NCBI GenBank assembly: GCA_914767715.1
Contig: OU612069.1
Coordinates: 12,645,387 to 12,709,386, forward strand
Length of the DNA stretch: 64,000 nt
From: Membranipora membranacea
Lineage: Eukaryota > Bryozoa > Gymnolaemata > Cheilostomatida > Membraniporidae
Direction: 5' to 3'
Below are positions 12,001 to 27,000 of the stretch, in pieces. The position numbers and the translations under genes were made by a program. The first letter of the stretch is position 1, and each line of letters opens with the position of its first letter. Below the pieces are notes generated by a model. It saw only the letters and a list, made by a program, of their open reading frames with translations, ran no database searches and had not been told where the DNA came from.

Positions 12001-15000
12001 TGGCAGTTAGGGGACAAAATGATTTGTGTAGTCCCCATAAAACACTAAAATCTCAACCGCAAACACATTATCACGATAAAATCACAATTACCTGGCTAGC
12101 CGGTTTTGCCCCTACCACTTGCCTGCCAGTTTAACTGTGTCGTGTCTCTCTAACTAAAATGTCACACACTCAGTGAGTTCATTTTATGTCCAGTATCGTG
12201 GCTTCCAATTATACACGGCGTGCAGGTTACCCGTGGTTCAAAAATTTTGAGCTTAAACATCTCGTGTTTTGGATTGGCTATGTCATTTAAAGCTCTTAAT
12301 TCCATTTCCGGGGTATTGTATTTGTATCGCCAAAACTATTCAAGTCAACACAGCAGGTTAAATCAATAAACACATAATCTCTTCTGCTGAGTCATTGAAT
12401 ATCAAGAAAACGTCGAATGGACAACTCAAGATTCATACTTGTCCAGATTGACTCTGGATTTTCTTGAATTCCCTCATTCAGTCTGGAAAATAGTATGAAG
12501 ATGGCCCTCAGTTATCAGTCGCAACACATTAGGGAGAAAACACCGTAAAATTTCGTCTTTGCAACTCCAATCATCAGTTGAGAAGAGTACAGAGGGCGTA
12601 ATTTGAGACTTAAATACTTTAATCTTTACGTACATATAATAGTATATATTGGGAATTAAAATCTTTTAACCAAAATTTCTATATGTCATTGGTCCAAATC
12701 TATCTATTTGCATTCACCTCTGCGTTCTACAAACTTTCGGAAAATTCTACCCACAAGGCATGGTTATATGAGTGCTCACCGATGTGACATTTTTAAGTCT
12801 CCAGATATTTCATATTTCCTACCACACTTAAAATAAGAGATAATTTGGTTCGGGGGGGGGGGGGGGGAGGATGTGATGCAATTCTCTCTGATGGTTGTTT
12901 ATTTGTAAATGTAAGCATCACATACAATACTTCTACACCTCCGATCACTTCTACACAGTCTACTTGTACTTCATAACAATCAAAAATAAAATAAGCCCCT
13001 TGAGTGTGTAACATACAGGCTCGTAGTTCTAGAGGAGGCAGGGAGGCACTGTCTCCCCTAGAATCTAAATATGGTGGCCTAAAAACACTATTATTGAATA
13101 ACCCATATCAGAAGTAGCTCCCCAGAGATATCCACTTGCCAAATCTACTGCACCCTCTTGGTGATGCTTCTGACTCGCCTAGGATTTTTGTCTCCCCTAC
13201 CATTTTTACCTCCCCTACCATTTTTGCTAAACTACTACGGCCCTGACATATAATATAAGTAGGAGAGACAGGACACAGCTTATATGGCTGGCATGTGTCA
13301 GTGAAAAAAGTTAAGCTAGCCCGGTATTTTCTCTTTCATTACAATGATGTGTTTGTGTTTGAGATTTTGGCTTATTTTAATGGGAAAACATAGAAATATT
13401 TTCAAACGGCTGCTATTGAAAATACCTGCAAGTGATCCACATAGTGTCAGATAAAATTTTTTCCCGAAAAAATGGCTCTAAGCGCTCGAAAAATCTAAAT
13501 TTCCATGCCCATTACGTTTATTCTCAATGATAACTTATATGATACAGGCACTAGCCATGCACAACCAGATTGCATTGTGTCATGGATTTCGCAATAATTA
13601 AGTAGGACAAAAACTGTTGCTATTTTTGTACACATTGTCCACTCTAGAGTATATCAGGGGCGTATATTCTAAAAAATTTCACTCACTGACTTTTCAGAGA
13701 TGACCATAATAATCGGGCGCGCCCTCCCACCACGGAAATTTTAGCATATCGGTAGCAAAATAGTGCAAGCAGAGAGGTATTTCAATAGCTCACTGAGCTG
13801 TTGGGTACTTTCAGAAAACAACTCAATAGCAGTAGAAGATTACGGTAAAAATGCTCCAGTTATAAAGCACCCATTTGAAAAAAAACTGACCATGATGGGG
13901 TTCGAACCCACAACAATCTTATTTTCAGTGATTATAAAGCGGACGCTCTACACACTGAGCTATTCAGCCACTCACGGAAATCCGAGGGCCGTGAGTGCTA
14001 ATATACGCCACTGGAGTATATAATAACTCTATGGCCATAACTCTCATTTTCTTTGAATATCCAAATGAAATACAACTATCAAACTAGGATCCTAAGTGTT
14101 AGGGTCTTCAATGTAATTTCAAACTTAATATTCACAGATGTTCAAAAGTCGCAGGTTGTGCAAATGCTGAGACTCATCAACAAGCAGACTTTGCTACAGT
14201 ATATGATGCTACCAAAGTGAGTTACACAGCATGGAGTGGAGATTGTGAGAACAAGCTTCGTGCTCTTGTGCAACAGGTGAGCTTTAAACTGAATAAAATC
14301 TAAAATGTTAAGGTGATATGGACCCAACTTGTATTCTCAATCTGACACACCAAAAAACACAAATTAATATATAAAGAATAACTTTACATAGTATTTTAAA
14401 GCGTGTATAATCTTCTGTTTGTCTATAATGTTGTATGTGATCACATTCAAACAGTATCTCATAGTGTATTTAGAACTCTATTATGAGAATTGACCTTTAA
14501 AAATAAAGTGAAATATTAGACTTAAAGACTACCCAAAGTCGAAGGCATGTTTTAGTCAGACAATTGCTTATGATAAAGTTGTGTTCAGTTTTGCGTGGTG
14601 AAAAATTTGATGCTCTACTTGGCATGACATGACATACCCTGACGCCATAATGCAGAGAATGGGCCTTCCTTTATGGGGGCACATTTTCCACATCGATGAT
14701 TCATGCCAAGTAGAGCATTGATTTTTTTCTCATGCAAATCTGACACAACTTTATTATAAGTAACTGCCTGACTATAACATGCATTGGTCTTTGGGTAGTC
14801 TTTACATTAATTTATAAATTAATTTTTTTCAAATCTCAAATCTGTTTTAGAAAATAAATCAAGGTTGGAAGATTGCTGTTAAATATATAACAGTGTGAGC
14901 AAAATAATAAACAGAATCTCATTTTATCTCTCTTATCATCAAGTACAAATGACTGTCATATTACCTCAAAAGTTTCAAGACTAGTTTCATTTTCAACATC

Positions 15001-18000
15001 ACATCTAGGGGTGGAACGGATCAGGGTTAGGCAACCTTGGATCGGATATCCGATCGGTCTATAAATTCAACCTCGAATTGGATCCGGACTCGGATAACGC
15101 GTAAAAACGATAAATTTACCAGTCACAGCACCTGTACCTTTGCACCGTAATATACAATTAAGGTCATTGAATACATGGATAAACACATCTCTTCCCAGAA
15201 CCATAACCCTAATTTAAATTTGCATATATCTTGGATATGATACTTTACAAGGAGCAACTTATCATTCAAACTGCGCAAGGATAACACAAACAGGTTATTT
15301 GAGAAGGATCATTCAATGAGTGCAAAGATCTCTTTACTACGAGCAATTGTGCACAGATACTCGATTTGCCAGATTCACTCAAACCCCGATGATAATAATC
15401 ACTGAGTTTGAACAAACTCCCTGCTCCTATGTGCTAAACTCTCTGCTTTGAAAAATAAGTAGATGATAACCTTGTTCATCAAACTAGACATTTTGTTACG
15501 AGAAACATCATCGGACAAAATCATGTCTTATTCACAACGATCTGAGTAAAGATGGTTCCATCAATTTCAGCAGAAGAAAGCAAATCCATCAAATTGCATC
15601 AGCATCAAAATAGATAGCTATGAAAATGAGATAGGTATTGAATGTCTACTGATCCCAACTGAATGCTTTTAGCTGACAACATAGTTGAGTTTGCAAACTC
15701 AATTATGTTGTCGGAACTTCCAATTAATGACTATCATACTTCCTTCCTTGTCATTTTTAGTGAGATAAATGATGCTAAGTAAGTGTTGATTTAAAACGTA
15801 TCATCCTCTCGGATCAGACATAACACATATCCGAATTTCTGAAATTCAACTCCAACCTCAAGAGGTCTTTCCACCCCTAATCAAATCAGCTTTATATTGC
15901 ATTAATTTTTTTAATCGCTTAGTTCGCATGCATCAATTTCACAACAACTTCAGGATCTATCAAATCATGGAAATAACATTGGTTCGATATTAGGTCACAT
16001 CTGTTTGTGATCCTTCATTTGCTTCGGGATCTGCGATGCATTGAAGCAGTTATCAACAAAGACTGTGATTCGGTAGTCCTGGGTGCGAAGCCCAACCACA
16101 GCAGATCTATTTGAAGTTTCATCATTTTGTGAACTGTCAGCATTCAGCATTCGGTCTCGAATTAAGAGTGGACAATTTCATTGCAAGTGCCAAATCGATG
16201 CATGGTAACATAGTGAATTGAAAGGGTTGTTTGAAAAGCTTATCGCTCAATGCTTTATTCAAAGTTCATTGAAAGTGGTTTCTTAGTAAATAAAATTAGA
16301 AGGTCTACACCAGTATTTGAAACGATACCGAAATATCACAAATCCTCATTGACCAGATCAACACAGATCACACAGCGAGCATAGTTTGTAACAACTTTGG
16401 TGAAACCTGCGGTTGTAAAAGTGAGACGAGTCAAACATGATGCAGCTGCAAAGGGAAATCAGTAGAGTGAGTTAAAGTTAAATGTATCACATCTTCACAA
16501 GACAGCTGAAGAATCGAAACCTACCATGACCTATAATTGACAACATATGGCCCACTGAGTATGATGTATAATCTGACAGATGTTGCACCTGCATTTTTCG
16601 TTTCATAGCAAGGAACACTCAGGAAAGAGGTGAAAAAGGAACTAGCTAGACTTGCATCTGTATCAGAAAATCTGTTGGGGAATGAGGCTAATTCAGTGGC
16701 AGATCTAAGTAAGATGCTGAGCAAACTGAATCCGATAGATGACCAAGTAACAAAGCTGAAAGCTGAGATCGGAGTTTATGGTGTTGGTGCAAGTAAACTT
16801 AGTAAACCTCAGTTCCTGCGAGTTGTGAAAGAATCCATCAACAAAAAAGGTATGCCTTCACAAGTGTTGTCATGATACGTTGTCAACAACTTCTTTTCAA
16901 AACTAAATATCTTCTGTTTAATAATTCTCACGCGCTTTGAATCTGATATAAATTTGGGTATGTGAGATCAATAATCTAAACAGTAGAAAATGAGATAAAA
17001 TATTGTTGTTACAAACTTGTTAGATAATTAGATCTTAATTTTTGGCATCCAATAATTTTTCTGAATAGCTAAATGCATCATAGGTTGATTAAAAAGTTCC
17101 TACAGCTTCCTAAAGTCCGCTAGAGTCACAATTCGGTGGCAGGGGGCTCTGTCTGTGAATTCACTCACTGTTTGTAGCATGTCCTCAAGAATATTATAAT
17201 GAAAGCTAAAGTATATAAAAGCAAGCACAAAACTGTTCAAATTTTTTTAATTTTCCTGATCGATGTTTGTGGTCGATCACGAAATGCAGTATGTTACTTG
17301 TTATTGGTTATTTCGAATGGCTTCATAAAATCAATATCAACCCTAAGACAGGATGTCGACAAAAATATCGAAACGCAAGTGAACCAGCCATGATATACTA
17401 ACTTCTGCCACAGGGAAATAGACAACCGGTCTTCATCTATCACAGGACCAGACCATCATGATCAAAAGTCACCTGAGTGACTTGATAGGATTCACAGAGT
17501 TCGAGATATTGTATAAAATTATAAAACTGCATTTAGATACAGTTGAATTAATGTTGTGATGACAGGAATACAGCAAGATAAACATAGATATCATAAAATG
17601 AATACATCAAATATATTGCATAGATAAATTATTAAATTGAACAGATGAATGATTACTCTAAACATAACTTTAAACAACTTTCACAAAACAAATGAAAATC
17701 AAATCCTGACCTCAGGCACTGCTTGAATAACTCTAAGGCCAAAGATTTATTCAGCTTTCCCTTAGCTTCCATTACTTGAATCTCTTCCTGAAAGTGATAG
17801 CTCTTAATTGTTTTTATCGGGTAGTCGAATATTAAGTCTCTGCTAATTCCTTTCTTCCTCATACCGACACAAAATTGATCCTCATGCTTTTTAACCATGG
17901 TCACCTTTCTCCAGTTGCTGTATTTCCTGAGTGTTTCCGGGATCCAGTTTTCTTCGCTTGTGTGGATTTGCTTCCTGGATCATCTGGGTCTAGAGCCTGC

Positions 18001-21000
18001 TCTGATCTGGTTATTATGTCCAGTGAAAACCTAGGATCCTAAAGAAATGGTGGACTATCCTGCCATGACAAAGAGATATCATGAAATTCGACTATCTCGT
18101 AACATGACTGTTTGAGTAGCAGTTTTCCTTTCAGGGATGAAGGGTCCAGACATCCAAGAGAATTGAACAAAGAAGCGACTGTAGATAGCACTTCTCCTCT
18201 AGTAGGTGATTTTCTAATGGTAGACAATAATACACGAAATGTATGTTTATGACATCACACCCCCTACCCAAGGCTCACAAGCCAGCATCAGCGAGGCTTC
18301 ACTTTGATAAGTTGTAACTTCAAGCCTGTTCTTGGGCTCATTTTGATGCTTATAAGCTGAAGCAGCCCCTCTGATTATTTTAAGCTTTATTTCATTTATT
18401 CTTCAAAGTGGGAATGTACACAAAAGGACTGTCAGAGTAGTGATTTGTTGTCTGCTAAGAGATTTAGTGTGAATTCTATTAGACACAATTGAATTAGCAG
18501 ATGTGGCGTTGTCATACGGTAAGAATCATGTTGATTTAAGAGTGACTGTTTTAAGTCTGGTTTGGAATGTAGACATGTTGCTTGTTTGCTTGAGGACGAA
18601 GAATGAATTTTGTCCAGGTCGTGGTCCTTGGTTGCGTTTCGCTACCCTTAGGATTTTCGATAGGTACACTATGGTTTTATCTTACGATAGCAAAGCTTCA
18701 CCTATAACAAAATAAGCATAATCAGCAATGGTTGGGTTCTTTTTGGTTTTCATCTTTGATTTTTTTTTGCTATTCTACACAATTGTTGAATGAGGAGCAG
18801 AGGAAGACAACAGGGAAAGTTTTTTAACTGACGAAGTCACTCCAATACTTATTCAATAACATTGCATGGTTACAAAGGTTAGAGATCTGAACGTACTTTT
18901 TGAGAACTTTGCTTTCAGAACCATCAATCTTTTGCCATGCCTCGAGCATCTCTCTGAAAGCGTCTGCCGCCTCAAATGGATTTTCCTCAATAGCCTGCAT
19001 GGCATCATCGTATACAGTAGAAGACTCTGACATGATATGATATTCAATCCATTCCTTAGCTTAACCGTTTGACATTAGACAGAAGGGTGGTCAATTTTTG
19101 TGCTTGTGCCCCACTAAATACCATGGACTTAGCTTTAGGAGTTGAGATATTACCAATAGAATCGTTGACATATCAAATCATAGTCTCTATTATAGTCTAT
19201 GCACTAGCAGGATTTGCTTGGATTTTTCCTCTCATTACTTCTACATTAATCTTACTTCATATAGCTTAAGGGTCCAATAATATAACATTTTATGAGCTTT
19301 TGTCAATGTCATGATGTCTGCCCTTATTCAAAATGAAAAGAATCCTGGCTGAGATTTTTCTTCATTACTGCTCACGAAGATTGCCTAAACATGAGGCTAC
19401 ATTTCCCAGAGTCGGACTGAAAAACTCTTATACCTGGAGCAATATAGTAGATGGCATGATTAAAATTCAAAAGATATTGCAAAATCCTACATTGTTCTCA
19501 GACTTTCCCTCGCCGGGGGCCGCCGGGCGAGGGGCAGAAGTCTGGGGGGCTCATCTATCTCTATTAATGAATAACGGTTAACCCATAGACCTTATGATAA
19601 ACCTAGACAGGACACACAGCTGAAGTGAAGCACTTAATTGTGGGGCAACGTAATGCCATTGGAAGGTGTAGAACCAATGATGCTGTCCATAATCCAGGTT
19701 TTTTCTTCATAACTCGATCAATCTTGATCGGATTTTGAATTTGAAAAGTGTTTTACAATCAGCAGCATCTTGTTGTCAACTGAATGCTATTTCCTTTCAA
19801 AAAAATTGTTTTGCCTAAAATTAGTATGTAACTGTTCAGGACAAGCTGCTAAATCTATTGTAGTTTCTAAACTTAAAATCAGATCAAAATTGACTGAGTT
19901 ATCGCCAAAAAACCTGGATTTTGGACAGTAAATCAATGATAGCCTCGTTGATTCTACACCTTCCAATGTCGTCACGTCGCCCGCAATTAAATGCCTCAGT
20001 GCCTCCAATGCTAATGCTCCATATAGTGTCCTGTCTAGGTTTATTATTAAGTCTATGGGTTAACCATAGAGGTCATTACTGCTATCAGGGAGCAGGTTTA
20101 GACGGAGCTGAGAATTCCTGATCTCTCCTTTGGTTTTCAGGGCTTTCAACTGATACTCTAGGGCGCTTAATGCATCACTAGGAGAGGCATGTGCTTGCCT
20201 TTGTGTTGAATGGGCGTTAGGAAGAGGAGTCAACTATGTATGAGAGGCCAAAGTGAAGATTGTGGAGTTGTGTCATTTAATTTTAGGGAAGACATTCTCT
20301 TGATTGACTGAGCACATATTACCCTTTGTTGGTGCCGCAGACACCAAGGGTTTATGTACAGATGATAGATGAGAATGTAAACTTGTCCTAGGAGAATACG
20401 ATTCAGAGGTGTGGTAACCTACCGGAATAGACTGATGTGATTAGTCAGAAATTGTTTGTTTGGCTATAGTATGTGGGTATTAGATATGATGATTAGAGTT
20501 TGGTCCTTGATGTAAACTGGCCGATCGGTTTTGTCATACTGTGTGGTGATTGGGTTACAGTACCGCTGTTGAAGCAGGATGAGAATGAGTTGTACCTACA
20601 CTTATGTATCTACAGATAATTTAGTCTTTGCCCATGCCCCCCCCCCCCTGTCAATGATAAAGGAGAAGCAGGATGAGTACCTGTAACAAACGAGTCAAAA
20701 AAATTCACATTGGGTATATGTCTATAATAAATTTCCTAAATTTGTACAACTTGTAGTAATTTTTGGGTGTAGGAGTACTAGTGAGGTCGCTGATAATGGG
20801 GTTGCTGGGTGATCTGACGCATGCAAACCTGTAGAAAAATCCATATGCAGTTTGATAACCTTGTGAGCCTGTTGCCAACGATGAAAATCCTAGGTATAAG
20901 CTCTGGTTCTGCACCACAGGGCAGTCAGCAGCCCCTAAACCCCAGTGGCTGCAAAAAAAGTGAATTAAATTGGGACGCCAAGTTCTGTTTATAATCTCAT

Positions 21001-24000
21001 AGAAAAGCGTAATTTTCTTTTTATTGAAGGCAAAAATGTTGTTTTTTTAGGTGATTTTTCAATTGAAATGACTGTTTATGTATTAAGATTATAGCAGAAA
21101 AATGATAGCTGCTTAAATTCTAGAAACAAATACTTTTCTACATCAAGATTTTCCAGCAATATATTTATTTTGAGGGTATTAACACTTGGCCAATCATATT
21201 GGGTAAGCCTATTACTGAAACAAAATGGAGGAAGAGAGTTTGCAATTAAGATAATTAGATTTTTCTAATTTAATATTTTTTATGACATGCAAATTTAGAA
21301 GGAGTGCATCATTACGCATCAAATATCAAAATATAACTTTTGTGGTATTTTATGCTACATTAAGGAACCAGGTCATTTAGGCAGTGAGTAGGTCTGTGAC
21401 TTTGCAGATAATATCACAACATAGCTGTGGTTTGTTTGCTCAGATGGGAGGATGCCGAGATTCAGCGGTTATGCTCACACTTGCGATGTTTGACTTTTGT
21501 TATTTGTTTTTCAACACAAAAATGAAAAACAAAATAAAATTGATTTTTGTTCTTTAGCAACAAAAGTCAAAATCAAAACCAGCTTGCTAGTTTCATAATG
21601 CATTTACAAAACTAAGAGCAAGAATAGATTTTCATTTGTTGACTTTCAATATCAAAAATGGAATATCAAAAGTCAAATCATTTTCCAAAATTTGTTTTTT
21701 GATACGAAATTGAAATATGAAAATTCAATCATATCAATTTTTGCTTTTCTACATAATATATAGTAAATATATAGTAAAAATTTGACTGGTCTCTATCTTC
21801 TCCTTTTTTCTATCAGGATCAACATCAAAATTTATTTTTGGATTTTTCAGTCAGCCCTCCGGCGTCAGCCCTCCGGCGTCAGCCCTCCGGCGTCAGCCCT
21901 CCGGCGTCAGCCCTCCGGCGTCAGCCCTCCGGCGTCAGCCCTCCGGCGTCAGCCCTCCGGCGTCAGCCCTCCGGCGTCAGCCCTCCGGCGTCAGCCCTCC
22001 GGCGTCAGCCCTCCGGCGTCAGCCCTCCGGCGTCAGCCCTCCGGCGTCAGCCCTCCGGCGTCAGCGCGCTATTGGCAGCACACCAGCTACAGCCCACAAG
22101 ATTAGGCCAACAAGCAGAAGCCCACCCACTGGAGGCAGCAAACTGAAACTTCATCGGCAGCACATAAGCGGCAACACAACCATCAAAGGCATCAAGCTGA
22201 GCGTACAGTTGGCAGTACATAATCAGCAGCCCACCCACCATTTCCACCAAACTGTGCACACAACGCGGCACAACAGCAGTGGCAGCCCACATACAGCAGC
22301 ACACCCACCAGTGGCAGCAAGCTTAACTTACAATGGGCATCAAACAGGAGGCAGCCGAAAGGCTGCAGCCCAACAGCAGCATACACTACCAAGCACCTGC
22401 ACCAAATACCTCGGATCCTTACCTAAGCACTAACATACATACTTAACAACAGACGAAAATATGAAAATGGAAAATATAAAAGTCATTTTTGTTTTTTTGT
22501 TTTTCAACACAAAAAATGAAAAACAAAATATGGAGTCCGATTTTCATTTTTTGTTTTGTAGCACCAAAAATCAAAAACAAAAAATAGCTTGCTAATTTCA
22601 TTTTGCATTTACAAAAACAAAACATTTGAAAATAAGGTTTGTTTTTATTTTCGCATCTGCGCAATAAAATGAAAAACAGGCGATACGAAGTATAAGGGGA
22701 CTAAGTATCGTTTGATTTTCAACTTTGCGCACTGATTCTGTTCCAAACTAACAGTCCAAAATGTGCCCCAACAGGATCCAGTTCATAGACCCGTACTGAT
22801 ACCGGGAACAAAAAAACAAGCAACATCAAGGTTTCTCACACGGTATCACAGGGTATCGAGACTATAAATGGACGTGAGCTTTTTTATACATTATACCAAT
22901 GTGGGTGAATGTTTGAACTGCTGCAAATTTTTGAGTGCTGAGTTAGCTGATTAGTTGTCTACACAATGAGATCAGATCAACTGTTTCACCGACTACGTCT
23001 ACTAACACCAACAACCAAATTGAAGAGCAGCGTCACCATGAGATCAAGTCTTCCTTCATTTCACCGACTTGGTCTACTTGCACTGTCAGCCAAGGGGTGA
23101 AGAGCATTATCACCATGGTGTCAGGGAGCCTTCTGTCAATTCAACGTCTTTGAAATTCACCAGATGATTAGTCGCACTAATGCTGTAGCGGCTGTTCGTT
23201 TGTCTGTGATAGCACTGATCTGATTAACATGTAATACATTCAGTTCAGTGTAGTTTAGGCAGCTTGTGAGATTAGCCTGTAACTAGTATGCGATGGTCAT
23301 CAGTGTAGTTGTCGTCCACTTGTCAGAGAAAGTTTTGCTACATCTGCACCCAAGTGACTTGACGGATTTACTGAGTTTGAGATGTTGTATGAACCCGTAA
23401 AACTGCAATCAGATTACAGTTCAATTCATTTTGTGAAGGCAGAAGTATACCAAGGTAAACAGAGATATTATAATCAAATCAGTTCCATTCTTAAGATATC
23501 AAATTGAAAAGATACTTGAATAATTATTCTAAACTTACCTTTCAATCTGAGCCACTCTTGTTGAGTACAAAATAATTAATCCTTAGTGACAATATTGTTA
23601 AATAAATTTGACAATAATATATTGATAACTTGGAACTCATCACACCCAAGCACTGCAAGAATAACTGTGCCCCCAGTGTTTGAGTGACAGTGTGTGGCTG
23701 CCTAAAATATGGTCAGGGTAATAAACAGCACAGCACATACACCAGATGAATTAATATGCAAATTAAGATGCAAATGAGGATGACAGTTGATAACTTTACC
23801 AGGGGGTCAAAAACTAATGTAGTGCATCGCAAAAACAAGGACACAACTCAACGCAGCTACACAGCTGGCCACATTTATTTACACTTTATCTGTAGGGGCA
23901 CATATAATTGAACATTATCAACACAAGCAAATTTATGAAATAAACATCGCCACTTTTTTAAGTACCCATTCATGATTGATTTTGACAGATAAATTATTTG

Positions 24001-27000
24001 CGAGGGCCGGGTAGAAGGAAGGAGCTCTCTTATGAATGACAAGATTACCGGCCTGCTTCCTTAAAGCATTTAAAAAAAATCTGTCACTGTTTCAACAATT
24101 TCCTCAAAAAATTCAGAATAGAGCAGGCACTGATCTGCTTGGTAGGATTTTAACTGAAACATTGATCCATCGGCGGATAATATATATAAAATTATAATCA
24201 TAAAATATTTATACATATATTCAAAATTCTTAAAATTGCTTGTTTTAGGTGTCACACCTCCCAGCAGTAATCTGACACCAGCTGCAGCTAAACAGACTAC
24301 TAGCATCCCTCCACCTGCCAAAGGACCACCCAGTAAACAAAGCCATGCCAAGCATAGCGTAACGTCATCACACAAACAAGACACTGACTATAAACCTATC
24401 ACTGAGCCGCCCACTACACTCGAGCTCATCAAGTATGAGAAAACACCATCAACGTGCTGGGCTGTTAGCTGGAGAGAGGACGGTAATATTCTATGCTCTA
24501 CTTTGAGTCATGGTGTACAGTTAAGATCCGGTGATGATCTGAAGCTGATAAAGAGTATAAACATTACTGGCTCAGTCCATTCAGCATACTCTGTAGGTGA
24601 TAAACTCATCACTAAGGTGTATAACAATAATAAACACAGCACATACATCGGTACAGAGAGTAATCCTCATCACACTCTACTTCATCAGTATGAGAGCGCC
24701 TACTACAGTCGGCTGTCTGTATCAGGCAGTATCATCGCAGATATAGACACAGCTAATAAACAGCTGACGATCTACACAATCACAGGTAATCACCTGTATA
24801 ACATTAACATTAGTGACATGAGCAGTCCTGCAGGAGTACACATTCTACCAGGTGGTCACAGTGTACTCTTGTCTGACTCCTGTGCAGGAGGAGGAGAGGT
24901 GAGGAAGTATAAGCTGCAGGCCGGTACTCATCAGCCTGTGTGGAGATGTACAGGACTGAGTCATCCTTATGGTATAACATCAGATCAGTCTGGTCTTATC
25001 TATGCGGTGTCCTTGGATGAGAAGAAAATATACCAGATCTCATCTACAGGTGATTATATTATAATCTCATTGTTAGTGTTGAGTGTGAGTTACATACAGT
25101 GATAATGATAAACGCATTGCAATGATGAGCATTCCTCAGGCACAAATCTACTATCATGAAAATTATGTAATTGATATATTATAGTTACCAAGTATTTTCC
25201 TATCAAATTTGGGAATTTCGGATTATTGTTGCTTGATTTTGGCACAATTTATCGTGTTTGATATATATGAATTCTGGCCTTAAGTTTTGTAGCATGTTGG
25301 TACTGATTTAACTTGGTGTATATTAGCGTTTGTAGGGTTACTCTGTATCAAACAGCACTTGGTTTTGGTATATTGGGGAAAAGTTAAAATTATCAGAAAT
25401 AATATTAGAAAAATAAATAATGACCTCAAACCATCAGTCAAAATCTAAATTATCATTACAGGACAGGTACAACTTATAGATTGGGTGGCTGAGCAGGGAA
25501 AATGGAACCTTCCATTCTCCCTGGGCTGGGGTAGAATTTATAACTAACATAAATACCCAATCAAAATCAGATCAGATGAATGGAATTTATTTTATGTTGT
25601 TTAATATTGGATTAAATTTTACTGGATTAGGAGTTATCCATCCTCTGTTGATATTCTGACATGGGCTATTATTAATGAGAGACAACTCTAATTGCAGACC
25701 AATCTGATTTATTTTGATTGAGCTATGACTATAGCAATGCCATGTTAAGCCCTCATATATGAGGGCTTAACATGGCATTGCTATTAGTGTGCCAACAACC
25801 CAAGATCAACTCGTATTTTGCCTTAATCCTTCACGATAAGATTCACATGCAAAGTATAACTGCTGTCGACTATTTTGAGGCAATTCTGTTTATAGTATAA
25901 TGATAGGGGGGCTAATATTTAGTGCCTGTTATGCAGTCAGCGTTGGAATGTTTAGGGATAGAATTTCAAGTCGGTTAAATTTCCTGTCAACAACTGACAA
26001 TATTTTTATATACGGTCCTGGGAAATTTTGGCAGTTTTTTACTAAATACCAAACTCAGTTTCCAGCCCAGTTTTGTGTTTTGTTAAAAGAAACTCCCAAC
26101 AAACTTTTGTGATAGCATAAATATAGCTTATACTACCTGTACTTTTTTATTCTATTTTCCACACAATAGGGGAGATGATAGGAGAACTCACTCACACAAC
26201 ATTCAGGAATCTCCTTGTATTGATTGATGTGAGTATAAGAGGAGAGAGGATGGTGGTATGTGGACATGGTGGAGCTGCTCTCTTCAAACTCATGTAGAGG
26301 TTTGTATCATAGAATTATTATTCATAGTCATGTATGATGCCTGTATTATATGCAGAACACCACATGTATAAAGTAATGAGTTACGCAAATCGTGCTGTGA
26401 TGCCTCCATTGTCTCCAAATTACTGCCTCGGCACCTATTAACAAGTTAAGCAGATTGTGCTGTGATGCCTTCATATATTATCATATTTTATTTGAACAGA
26501 ATGTGTCCACTAAACATGGTACCAAAATAACTTGTTTTTTGCATGTAAACATTTCCTATATTTTTTAGGATTCAAACCTGAGTGGGAAAACCCGGTGTAG
26601 AGATAGACAGCTGTTATCGCATGAATTGATAAGCTGTGTTTAGACGGATGGACTTAACTAATATGTGTTTATCATATTTGTTAGCACACAATATAGGCTG
26701 TAGTTTTATACAAAAAATCATCGGACACTTGTTCCTTCTGAGCTCATATACTTTCTATATTTACACAGTTGTTTGTGCATGATTTCCTGATTTTATTTCT
26801 GATTATATTTCTGATTTTATTTCTGATTTTATTTCTGATTTTATTTCCGATTTTATTGCTCACTTTGTTATATATATATATATAAATATATACATACATA
26901 TTTGCTTAGTTTTATTTAACATTTTTTAATTAAAATAACTGAAATTCCCAAAAAGATGTTATACAAATATCCAATAGTGTCCTAAAGTTAGTAATTTGTT

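Noticed and set aside
17653-17904. 83-aa minus-strand frame near the BEL/Pao fragment
   Set aside because: No pol motif was recognised, its end overlaps a dispersed repeat, and no intact join with the fragment at 18039 was found.
21782-22146. Long Pro/Ser/Arg-rich frames of 102-107 aa
   Set aside because: They are the 14-bp satellite read in two frames; the peptide repeat follows from the DNA period and there is no start context or splice support.
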